From Solirubrobacteraceae bacterium (GTDB lineage Bacteria; Actinomycetota; Thermoleophilia; Solirubrobacterales; Solirubrobacteraceae): a DNA stretch of 24,002 nt. Numbering within the stretch: the first letter of the stretch is position 1; each line of letters opens with the position of its first letter. The stretch covers positions 1 through 24,002 of the forward strand of contig JADGPO010000066.1 of the NCBI GenBank assembly GCA_017882405.1, given 5' to 3'. The translations under genes and the position numbers were made by a program. Below, in pieces: positions 17,583 through 24,002 of the stretch. Below the pieces are notes generated by a model. It saw only the letters and a list, made by a program, of their open reading frames with translations, ran no database searches and was not told the origin of the DNA.

Positions 17583-19336
17583 CAGATCGCCTCCTCGCCT
17601 TCCTCCACGAGCTGGAACCAGAAGAAGCCGCGTGGGGCAAGCGTCAGCAGGTAGTTGAGATCGCCGATCTGCGGGAACCGGCTGCGGCCGAACAGCTCGA
17701 CCGGATAGCGGCCGGCGTGGGCGCTCAGGTCCAGCTCGACCGCCTGCGCGGAGCGCGCCAGGTTGTGCACGCACAGCACGACGTCGTCCTCGAAGCGGCG
17801 CAGCACGGCGAAGATCCGAGGGTTGGAGGTCTCAATCGGCTCGTAGGTGCCGAGGCCGAACACGGGATGCTCCTTGCGCAGCCCGATGAAGCGGTGCATC
17901 CAGCGCAGCAACGACGTGGGGGTGCGCAGCTGGGCTTCCACGTTGACCGCCTGGAAGCCGTAGACCGGATCCATCAACGGCGGCGCGTACAGCTGGGCGA
18001 AGTCCGCACGCGAGAAGCCACCGTTGCGATCCACGGTCCACTGCATGGGCGTTCGCACCCCATCGCGATCGCCGAGGAAGATGTTGTCGCCCATCGCAAT
18101 CTCATCACCGTAGTAGAGAACCGGCGAGCCCGGCAGGGAGAACAGGATCGCGGTCATCAGCTGCAGCTCGTCGCGGCCGTTGTCGAGCAGCGGCGCCAGC
18201 CGGCGGCGGATCCCCAGGTTGATCTTCATCCGCGGGTCCTTGGCGTACTCCGCGTACATGTAGTCGCGCTCTTCCGCGGTGACCATCTCGAGCGTCAGCT
18301 CGTCGTGGTTGCGCAGGAACAGGCCCCATTGGCAGCTCTCGGGGATCGCCGGGGTGCGCTCGAGGATCTCGTAGATGGGCGTCGCGGTCTCACGCCGGAC
18401 CGCCATGAACATCCGAGGCATGACCGGGAAGTGAAAGCACATCTGACACTCGTCGCCGTCACCGAAGTACTCCACCACGTCGGCCGGCCACTGGTTGGCC
18501 TCGGCCAGCATCACCCGATCCGGGTAGTTGGTCTCGACCTCCGCGCGCACCTTTTTGAGGTAGGCATGCGTCTCGGAGAGGTTCTCGCAGTTGGTCCCCT
18601 CGCGCTCGAACAGGTAGGGCACGGCGTCCAGGCGAAACCCGTCCAGCCCCATGTCCAGCCAGAAGCGCAGCACGCCGGTCATCGCCTCCTGGACCTCGGG
18701 ATTGTCGAAATTCAGGTCGGGCTGGTGGGTGAAGAACCGGTGCCAGTAGTACGCACCCGCCACCGGGTCATAGGTCCAGTTGGATGTCTCGGTGTCGGTG
18801 AAGATGATCCGAGCGTCCTTGTACTTGTCGTCGGTGTCAGACCACACGTACCAGTCGCGCTTGGGGTTGTCGGGGCTGGAGCGCGACTCCTGAAACCACG
18901 GGTGGTCCGAGGAGGTGTGGTTCATCACCAGGTCGGCAATCACCCGGATGCGCCGGGCGTGCGCGGCGTCGATCAGATCCTGGACGTCGGCGACGGTGCC
19001 GTAGTCCGGATGGACCTTGGTGAAGCCCGAGATGTCGTAACCGCCATCGCGCAGGGGCGATTCGTAGAAGGGCAGCAGCCAGATGCAGTCGATCCCCAGC
19101 CACTGCAGGTAGTCGAGCTTCTCGGTCAGCCCGCGGAAGTCACCGGAGCCGTCACCGTTGGCGTCGAAGAACCCGCGGATGTGGATCTCGTAGAAGATCG
19201 CGCGCTTGAACCACAGCGGCTCTGACTCGAACCACTGGCGCGCCTGTTGCTCGGCGCTGGCGGCATCGGCGCGGTTGTGGCCGGTCCGCGGTTCGCGCGC
19301 GAGCAGATGCGTTAGGGTGGACGGTCCGACTGGCAC
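17582..19336 (-). CDS. treS: Trehalose synthase / maltose isomerase (TreS)
   Basis: A 584-residue GH13_16 enzyme that interconverts trehalose and maltose. It begins, after a short variable tail, with [20 protein letters not shown] and [20 protein letters not shown]. Catalytic blocks are [36 protein letters not shown] with nucleophile Asp237, [10 protein letters not shown] with acid/base Glu279, and [28 protein letters not shown] is also typical. No kinase domain is fused at the C-terminus. The GTG at 19336 is chosen: it is the first start after the glgE stop, 5 bases downstream of it, and gives a normal length. Its ribosome site is weak (GAGAG almost touching the start). An alternative within the next 40 codons is not seen, so the uncertainty is small. 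Confidence 0.94.
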   Translation of the reverse strand: MPVGPSTLTHLLAREPRTGHNRADAASAEQQARQWFESEPLWFKRAIFYEIHIRGFFDANGDGSGDFRGLTEKLDYLQWLGIDCIWLLPFYESPLRDGGYDISGFTKVHPDYGTVADVQDLIDAAHARRIRVIADLVMNHTSSDHPWFQESRSSPDNPKRDWYVWSDTDDKYKDARIIFTDTETSNWTYDPVAGAYYWHRFFTHQPDLNFDNPEVQEAMTGVLRFWLDMGLDGFRLDAVPYLFEREGTNCENLSETHAYLKKVRAEVETNYPDRVMLAEANQWPADVVEYFGDGDECQMCFHFPVMPRMFMAVRRETATPIYEILERTPAIPESCQWGLFLRNHDELTLEMVTAEERDYMYAEYAKDPRMKINLGIRRRLAPLLDNGRDELQLMTAILFSLPGSPVLYYGDEIAMGDNIFLGDRDGVRTPMQWTVDRNGGFSRADFAQLYAPPLMDPVYGFQAVNVEAQLRTPTSLLRWMHRFIGLRKEHPVFGLGTYEPIETSNPRIFAVLRRFEDDVVLCVHNLARSAQAVELDLSAHAGRYPVELFGRSRFPQIGDLNYLLTLAPRGFFWFQLVEEGEEAI

Positions 19337-19341
19337 GTCTC

Positions 19342-21351
19342 TCAGCGCTCGACTCGGAGGACGTGGGCTTGACGCACGTATGGCGCCATCGCGACGTAGT
19401 TCTGCCCGATCCGCCACTGGTAGCGCTCGTCGGTGAGCACGTCGTGCACGGTGAAGCTGGGGGGCAGGCCGAGGCTTGCGGGCACGTTGACCAGCCCCTG
19501 CTGGGGCTGGTGTGGATCCAGGCTGACCACGCAGATCACAGTGTCGCCGGTGGTGTGCTTGGCGTAGGCGATGAGGCCGTCGTTGGCGGTGTCGAGGAAG
19601 GTGATGTTGGAAAGCTCCTGCAGGGCCGGGCTGGCGCGGCGGACCTGGTTGATCGTGGCGATCATCGGCAGCAGCGGCCCCTCGAGGGTGCGCTGCTTGA
19701 TCTCGTACTTCTCGGAGTGCAGATACTCCTCCGAGCCCTCCCGCACCGGTACGTTCTCGAAGCTCTCATAGCCCGAGTAGATCCCGTAGCTGGGGCTCAG
19801 CGTGGCCGCGAGGACCAGCCGCGCCTCGAACGCCGGGCGACCGCCGTGCTGGAGGTACTCATGCAGGATATCGGGCGTGTTGGCAAAGAAATTGGGCCGG
19901 AAGTAGTCCTGCTCGCCGGAGTAGGCCAGCTCGGACACGTCCTCGGTCAACTCCCAGCGAGAGTTCTTCCACGTGAAGTAGGTGTAGGACTGGCTGAAGC
20001 CGATCTTGCCCAGGTGGCGCATGACCGAGCGTCTGGTGAACGCCTCCGCCAGGAGCAGGACGTCTGGGTGGCGCTGATGGACCTCGTCGATCAGCCACTC
20101 CCAGAAGGCGAACGGCTTGGTGTGGGGGTTGTCGACGCGGAACACCCGCACGCCGAGGGCGACCCACTTGAGCATCACGTCGAGCAGCGCGTTCCACAGC
20201 CCTCGCCAGTCCGGCGACTCCCAGTTGACGTTGTAGATGTCCTGGTACTTCTTGGGCGGGTTCTCGGCGGACTTCAGCGTTCCGTCGGGACGGCGATGAA
20301 ACCACTCGGGGTGCTCGGTCAGCCACGGATGGTCGGCCGAGCACTGGATCGCGAAGTCCAGGGCGATGTCGATGTCCAGCTCGCTCGCCGCCTGGGTGAG
20401 GGCTGCCACGTCCTCCACGGTGCCCAGCTCGGCGTGAACCGCGTCGTGGCCGCCGCTGCCGTCGCCGATCGCCCACGGCGAGCCGGGATCGGCGGGGCCG
20501 GCGGTGAGCGCGTTGTCGCGCCCCTTGCGATTGGTCAGCCCGATCGGGTGGACCGGGGGCAGGTAGATCACGTCGAAGCCCAGCTCGGCGAGCTTGGGCA
20601 GCTGCTCCTGCACGCCCTGCAGCCCGCCCCAGGAGCGGGGGAACATCTCATACCAGGAGCCGAAACGGGCTCGCAACCGGTCGACCTCCACGACCAGCGG
20701 CTTGTCGAGGCTGACCCGGCCATGACGCTCGGGATCGCGCTCGATTGCCTGCACCAGCTCCTCGCCGAGCGCGATGTCGTGCTTGGCGGACTCCGGCACG
20801 TCGGGATCGGCCAGCTGCTGACGAGCGTGCTCGATCAGCTGCTTGGTCTCGCGAGAGCGGGTGTGCTCGGCGGCCTGCGCAAGCAGCACGGTGCCCTCGG
20901 ACAGCTCGCCTGACAAGTCCGTCTGCCCGGCCGCCACCTTGCGCGCGAGCTCGTCGCGCCAGGTGCCGAAGACGTCGGTCCACGCCTCGATCGTGTACTC
21001 CCAGCGGCCGGTCTGATCGACGCCCATTTCGCCCGCCCAGCGCACGCCGCCGAGATGGGCGTCGATGCGGTGAAGCTCTGACTCCTGCACCCGGCCGTCG
21101 GGTCCGGTGTAGCGGACGACGGCGCGCAGCAGGTCGTGGCCGTCGCGGAACACGTCGGCCGACACCGCCACGCGGTCGCCCACGCAGCGCTTGACCGGGT
21201 AGCGGCCGCCGTCGACCGACGGCGTCGGGTAGTGGATCACGATCCGGGGCGGAGGCTGCGCCGCCGGATCGGGGATGGGGTCCCGCCCGCCCTCCCACCT
21301 GCCCGTCGCGATGTCAGTTTCGCTGGTGCTCACTGCACTGAAGGTATCCAT
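19342..21351 (-). CDS. glgE: Alpha-1,4-glucan:maltose-1-phosphate maltosyltransferase (GlgE)
   Basis: A 669-residue GH13_3 enzyme that adds maltose from alpha-maltose-1-phosphate to the non-reducing end of alpha-1,4-glucan. The N-terminal domain ([20 protein letters not shown], then [19 protein letters not shown]) and the helical bundle are complete. [18 protein letters not shown] is a GlgE hallmark. [15 protein letters not shown] holds nucleophile Asp407 and LLAEAFTR acid/base Glu436; their spacing of 29 equals that of the Streptomyces coelicolor pair (Asp394/Glu423). [15 protein letters not shown] is also conserved. It is the first gene of the operon. I give the ATG at 21351, but no ribosome site precedes it. 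GTG at 21333 is a serious alternative, because a promoter-like -35/-10 pair at 21369-21341 would make that GTG leaderless. The variable first 30 residues do not decide between them. Confidence 0.95.
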   Translation of the reverse strand: MDTFSAVSTSETDIATGRWEGGRDPIPDPAAQPPPRIVIHYPTPSVDGGRYPVKRCVGDRVAVSADVFRDGHDLLRAVVRYTGPDGRVQESELHRIDAHLGGVRWAGEMGVDQTGRWEYTIEAWTDVFGTWRDELARKVAAGQTDLSGELSEGTVLLAQAAEHTRSRETKQLIEHARQQLADPDVPESAKHDIALGEELVQAIERDPERHGRVSLDKPLVVEVDRLRARFGSWYEMFPRSWGGLQGVQEQLPKLAELGFDVIYLPPVHPIGLTNRKGRDNALTAGPADPGSPWAIGDGSGGHDAVHAELGTVEDVAALTQAASELDIDIALDFAIQCSADHPWLTEHPEWFHRRPDGTLKSAENPPKKYQDIYNVNWESPDWRGLWNALLDVMLKWVALGVRVFRVDNPHTKPFAFWEWLIDEVHQRHPDVLLLAEAFTRRSVMRHLGKIGFSQSYTYFTWKNSRWELTEDVSELAYSGEQDYFRPNFFANTPDILHEYLQHGGRPAFEARLVLAATLSPSYGIYSGYESFENVPVREGSEEYLHSEKYEIKQRTLEGPLLPMIATINQVRRASPALQELSNITFLDTANDGLIAYAKHTTGDTVICVVSLDPHQPQQGLVNVPASLGLPPSFTVHDVLTDERYQWRIGQNYVAMAPYVRQAHVLRVER

Positions 21352-21369
21352 CCCGGCGCATCGGGTAAA
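21341..21369 (-). promoter_or_regulatory. Candidate promoter of the glgE operon
   Basis: On the minus strand TTTACC (21369-21364) and TACCTT (21346-21341) are spaced by exactly 17 bases, resembling a weak sigma-70 -35/-10 pair. The predicted start would fall at 21334, one base before GTG 21333. Matches to consensus are only 4/6 and 3/6, so this is tentative. Confidence 0.3.
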
Positions 21370-21378
21370 CACCAGCCC

Positions 21379-22623
21379 GTGAACAACCCGGTCCGGTCCA
21401 GCGGGGTCCAGCTGCACATCACCTCGCTGCCGGGGGGTCGAATGGGCCGCGAGGCGTACAAGTTCGTCGATTGGCTGGCCGCCGCGGGCCAGTCGTGGTG
21501 GCAGGTGCTGCCGCTCGGTCCACCCGACCGCTACCACTCGCCCTATAAGTCCAGCTCGGCGTTCGCTGCCTGGCCGGGACTCCTGGCCGATCGCCGTGCG
21601 CCGGTGTCGACGGCCGAGATCTCGGAGTTCCGCGAGCGCCAGCGCTTCTGGATCGAGGACTGGGAGCGCTTCTCGTCGCGCGGCGCGATCGCCGACCAGG
21701 TCCGCTTCGACCGTGAGTGGGGCGCCCTGCGCGCCTACGCGCGGGAGCGAGGGGTGCGGATCCTGGGCGACGTGGCGATCTACGTATCGCCCGGCGGCGC
21801 CGACCACCGTGCCCATCCAGAGCTGTTCCAGACCGGCCTGGTGGCCGGGGCGCCACCCGATGCGTACGCCACCGACGGGCAGCTGTGGGGCAACCCGCTG
21901 TATGACTGGCCGGCGCTGCAGCGTCGCGGCTATCGCTGGTGGGTGGAACGCGTGGGCCGGACGCTGGAGCTGTTCGACCTGGCGCGGATCGACCATTTCC
22001 GGGGGCTCGTGGCCTACTGGGCGGTGCCGGCGGGCGCGCGCACGGCGAAGCACGGCACCTGGAAGCGCGGGCCGGGACGAGCGTTGTTCCGCGCCCTGGA
22101 GGCCGGTCTGGGCGGCGGCTCGGCGGGTCTGCCGCTGATCGCCGAGGACCTGGGCGTGATCACCGAGCCGGTCGAACGGCTGCGACGTGAGATCGGGCTG
22201 CCGGGAATGCTGGTGATCCAGTTCGGGATGGACCCCGACGACCCCACCAGCCTGCACCGTCTGGCCAACCACACCGCCGATCGGATCGTCTACACCGCCA
22301 CCCACGATCAGGACACCGTCCGCGGCTGGCTTCAGTCGCTGAGCTCCGCGCGCCGCGCGTTCGTGGACGGCGAGGTTTCCCGGCACGGGTTCGCCGAGCC
22401 ACGGCGGCCCTGGTGGGGGCTGATCCGGCTGGCCTTCTCATCGCCGGCGGTGGTGGCGATGACCCAGGCCCAGGACGTGCTCGGCCTGGGCAGCGAGGCG
22501 CGCATGAACGATCCGGCCAGCGCCGGGGGCAGCTGGCGCTGGCAGATGCGCGCGGGAGCGCTGACCAAGAGTCTGGCCGCGCGGCTGCGCGAGGCCACCG
22601 AGGAGGCCGGCCGGCTGGGCTGA
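21379..22623 (+). CDS. malQ: 4-alpha-glucanotransferase (amylomaltase), shortened
   Basis: A 414-residue GH77 enzyme that disproportionates maltodextrins. The N-terminus (RSSGVQLHITSLPGGRMG, then SWWQVLPLGP and SPYKSSSAFA) and the LWGNPLYDW segment are standard. The catalytic residues are Asp205 in LARIDHFRG, Glu256 in IAEDLGVIT and Asp310 in TATHDQDT. In Thermus amylomaltase (about 500 residues; Asp293, Glu340, Asp395) the spacings are similar, but the nucleophile sits 88 residues further in. So a segment is missing from the N-terminal insert, between LLADRRAPV and VRFDREWGAL. All catalytic motifs remain, so it is probably active with an altered acceptor site. The GTG at 21379 begins exactly where homology begins and lacks a ribosome site. 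It is divergent from glgE across 27 bases. Confidence 0.92.
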   Translation: MNNPVRSSGVQLHITSLPGGRMGREAYKFVDWLAAAGQSWWQVLPLGPPDRYHSPYKSSSAFAAWPGLLADRRAPVSTAEISEFRERQRFWIEDWERFSSRGAIADQVRFDREWGALRAYARERGVRILGDVAIYVSPGGADHRAHPELFQTGLVAGAPPDAYATDGQLWGNPLYDWPALQRRGYRWWVERVGRTLELFDLARIDHFRGLVAYWAVPAGARTAKHGTWKRGPGRALFRALEAGLGGGSAGLPLIAEDLGVITEPVERLRREIGLPGMLVIQFGMDPDDPTSLHRLANHTADRIVYTATHDQDTVRGWLQSLSSARRAFVDGEVSRHGFAEPRRPWWGLIRLAFSSPAVVAMTQAQDVLGLGSEARMNDPASAGGSWRWQMRAGALTKSLAARLREATEEAGRLG

Positions 22624-22648
22624 TCAGGCAAGCCCCCGCGCGGGTATA

Positions 22649-23623
22649 TTGGGTGCCGGACAGCTGCGGCTGGCCGTGCCCAAGGGCTGGACGCTTGGCT
22701 CGGGACAGGCCACCCATCGCTTCGCGTCGGTCGAGGCCGGGCACAGCGTCAGCGCGCGGCTCACCCTGGAAGCCCCGACCGGCGCCACGCCGCTGAGCAC
22801 CGTCCCCCTGCGCGCGAGTGCCCAGTTCGCGGCCCTCGGGGGCGACGGCCGTGCCTCGGCGGTCACCCCGGTCACGCTCTCCTCGCCGATCTCCGCCCCC
22901 TACGAGACCGTCAACGCCACCGACGAGCCGGCGAGGTTCGCCCAGCACGGCTCCGACTTCTCGATCGCCGCGGCCGGCACCGGCATCTCCGGACAGACGA
23001 CGACCAGCCGCGGCACGCGACCGGCGTCGGAGGCATTCGGCGCGATCGTCGATCCCCAGACAGTCAAATCGAGCTCGGTCGCCCAGGTGACGGTCACCCG
23101 GCAGGACGGCAGCACGCTGCGCCCGTTCGGCACGGCGGGGCTGCTGCAGCGCAATACGTTCTCCCAGCCCAGCTCGACTGAGGGCGTGGTCCTCAGCGTC
23201 AACACGGCCGGCATGATCGCGCTGCAGTGGAACACCGGCGGCGGCCCGTTCGTCAACCAGACGAGACTGATCCTGGCCCACGCACAGCTGCCGGTCACGC
23301 TGCGCCTGACGCGCAACGGGTCCAGCTACGTCGGCGACTACTCAACCGACGGCGGCAAGACCTGGAACAGCGCGGGCACCGCCGACGTCGTTGCCTCGGC
23401 CAGCGCCGTCGTGCAGGACGCAGGCGTCTTCCATGCCTCGGGAGTGGCCGGCTGGAGGACCCAGGCCGACTTCACCGGCTTCTCCGTGTCAGGACCAGCC
23501 GGGCCAGCTTGCGGTTGTACTGGGATCGGTGGGCATGGTCAGACCTCCAGGGGTTCGCGGTCTTCGGAGACGAGCAGGCCACGGCGGCGCAGCTCGGGGA
23601 TCACGCCCTCGCCGACCCGGTAG
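22649..23623 (+). pseudogene. Fragment of a secreted carbohydrate-active protein (NEW3-like plus concanavalin-like domain)
   Basis: The frame is open with a TTG at 22649, 25 bases after malQ, but it reads like the tail of a larger protein. Residues 4-55 (GQLRLAVPKGW, then SVEAGHSVSARLTLEAPTGA) look like an NPCBM-associated NEW3 domain, which normally follows a glycosidase catalytic domain. Residues about 80-281 (APYETVN, LLQRNTFSQPSS, LRLTRNGSSYVGDYSTDGGK, TQADFTGFSV) look like a beta-sandwich concanavalin-type domain as at the C-terminus of several glycosidases. There is no signal peptide, no catalytic domain and no ribosome site. The homology ends near 23492, and the frame then runs without its own stop into antisense of ssuD, ending at 23623. 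I infer a remnant cut at both ends. A gene caller may list it as a protein; domain names are from pattern recognition only. Confidence 0.6.
23489..23536 (-). pseudogene. Truncated start of the gene after ssuD
   Basis: Two bases after the ssuD stop, on the same strand, an ATG at 23536 opens a 15-codon frame (MPTDPSTTASWPGWS, then TGA). Its position is that of the next gene in an ssu-type operon. It stops where the convergent NEW3-like fragment begins, so the natural reading is a gene whose remainder was removed by the same break. It is too short to identify, and a chance ATG is possible. Confidence 0.35.
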
Positions 23624-24002
23624 GCCTCCTCCAGGTGCGGATAGCCGGAGAAGACGAACTCGTCGATCCCCAGCTCGTGGTACTCGGCGATCCGGTCGCA
23701 GACCTCTTGATGGCTGCCGACGAGCGCCGTCCCGGCGCCCCCGCGAACCAGGCCCACCCCCGCCCACAGGTTGGGGTAGATCTCCAGCGAGTCGGTGCGT
23801 CCGCCGTGCAGCTCGGTCATGCGCCGCTGGCCCTCTGACTGCGAGGAGCGCTGCAGCGCCTGCGAGCGCTCGATCTGGTCGGGCGACAGCCCGGCCAGCA
23901 GCCGATCGGCTTCCGCCCATGCCTCGGCCGAGGTCTCACGCGTGATCACGTGCAGGCGGATCCCGAAGCGGGGCTCGCGGCCGAGCTCGGCAGCGCGCCC
24001 GC
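23539..24002 (-). CDS. ssuD: FMNH2-dependent alkanesulfonate monooxygenase, C-terminal part
   Basis: This is a bacterial-luciferase-like flavin monooxygenase of the SsuD type, which releases sulfite from alkanesulfonates under sulfur limitation using FMNH2 from an SsuE-like reductase. The frame is open to the window edge ([17 protein letters not shown]), so the N-terminal half is outside and the ATG at 23949 is not the start. About 154 residues are visible, including [20 protein letters not shown], then [20 protein letters not shown] followed by YPHLEEAYR. The last segment is close to the SsuD C-terminal signature. The frame looks intact. It would normally be followed by transporter or reductase genes, but only a truncated start lies downstream. 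Confidence 0.9.
   Translation of the reverse strand, partial: GRAAELGREPRFGIRLHVITRETSAEAWAEADRLLAGLSPDQIERSQALQRSSQSEGQRRMTELHGGRTDSLEIYPNLWAGVGLVRGGAGTALVGSHQEVCDRIAEYHELGIDEFVFSGYPHLEEAYRVGEGVIPELRRRGLLVSEDREPLEV

Noticed and set aside
21136..21378. N-terminal extension of MalQ over the 5' end of glgE
   Set aside because: Homology to GH77 starts at RSSGVQLH right after GTG 21379, and the extension is antisense glgE sequence.
21352..22386. Long N-terminal extension of GlgE over malQ
   Set aside because: It is antisense to an intact malQ, shows no domain, and would make GlgE 1014 residues instead of the normal 660-700.
22635..22644. CCCGCGCGGG as a malQ terminator
   Set aside because: It is a 10-base palindrome with no room for a loop and no T-tract, too weak to call.
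22818..23090. Ser/Arg-rich small frame inside the NEW3-like fragment
   Set aside because: It is a low-complexity shadow of the coherent frame that carries the recognisable domains.

Overview
The window is high-GC DNA with tightly packed genes, GTG/TTG starts beside ATG, and the long stop-free antisense frames expected at this GC. Gene content (a Gly-rich GroEL tail, the GlgE pathway, a LAL-type LuxR regulator, a DUF4242 protein, OsmC/OhrR) fits an actinobacterium, and I would guess a Thermoleophilia/Solirubrobacter-like lineage. That placement is inferred from gene content, not from a marker phylogeny.

Layout. Positions 1-571 are the 3' end of groEL, closed by a strong hairpin. Positions 659-2056 (minus) encode an FAD-linked berberine-bridge-type oxidase, divergent from a 983-residue ATPase/LuxR regulator (2225-5176). 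A small DUF4242 protein follows (5198-5455), then a MarR gene fragment (about 5457-5605). A GT4 glycogen-synthase-like glycosyltransferase lies on minus (5623-6822). After a 3' fragment of an Asp-box (BNR/sialidase-like) protein comes a divergent peroxide-stress pair, osmC (7025-7447, minus) and ohrR-like marR (7540-8001, plus), sharing a palindromic operator.

The core is a seven-gene minus-strand operon at 8066-21351, read as glgE, treS, mak, glgB, treZ, glgX, treY. Consecutive genes overlap by 1-8 bases, except for 5 bases between glgE and treS. malQ (21379-22623) diverges from glgE across only 27 bases. Together the operon encodes every step of a closed trehalose/alpha-glucan cycle. TreS isomerises trehalose to maltose, Mak phosphorylates it to maltose-1-phosphate, and GlgE and GlgB build branched glucan. 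GlgX debranches the glucan, TreY turns the chain end into a trehalosyl unit, and TreZ releases trehalose. MalQ can recycle short maltodextrins, and the nearby GT4 enzyme offers a possible nucleotide-sugar entry point.

The right end holds a gene fragment cut at both ends (22649 to about 23492: NEW3-like plus concanavalin-like domains of a secreted carbohydrate-active protein). It abuts a just-started, truncated reading frame behind a partial ssuD (23539-24002, minus). With the MarR and Asp-box fragments, this gives several gene-remnant scars around the glucan module. I saw no rRNA, tRNA, CRISPR array, insertion sequence or replication origin. The only stretch over 300 bases without an intact gene is 22624-23538, which holds the NEW3 fragment.
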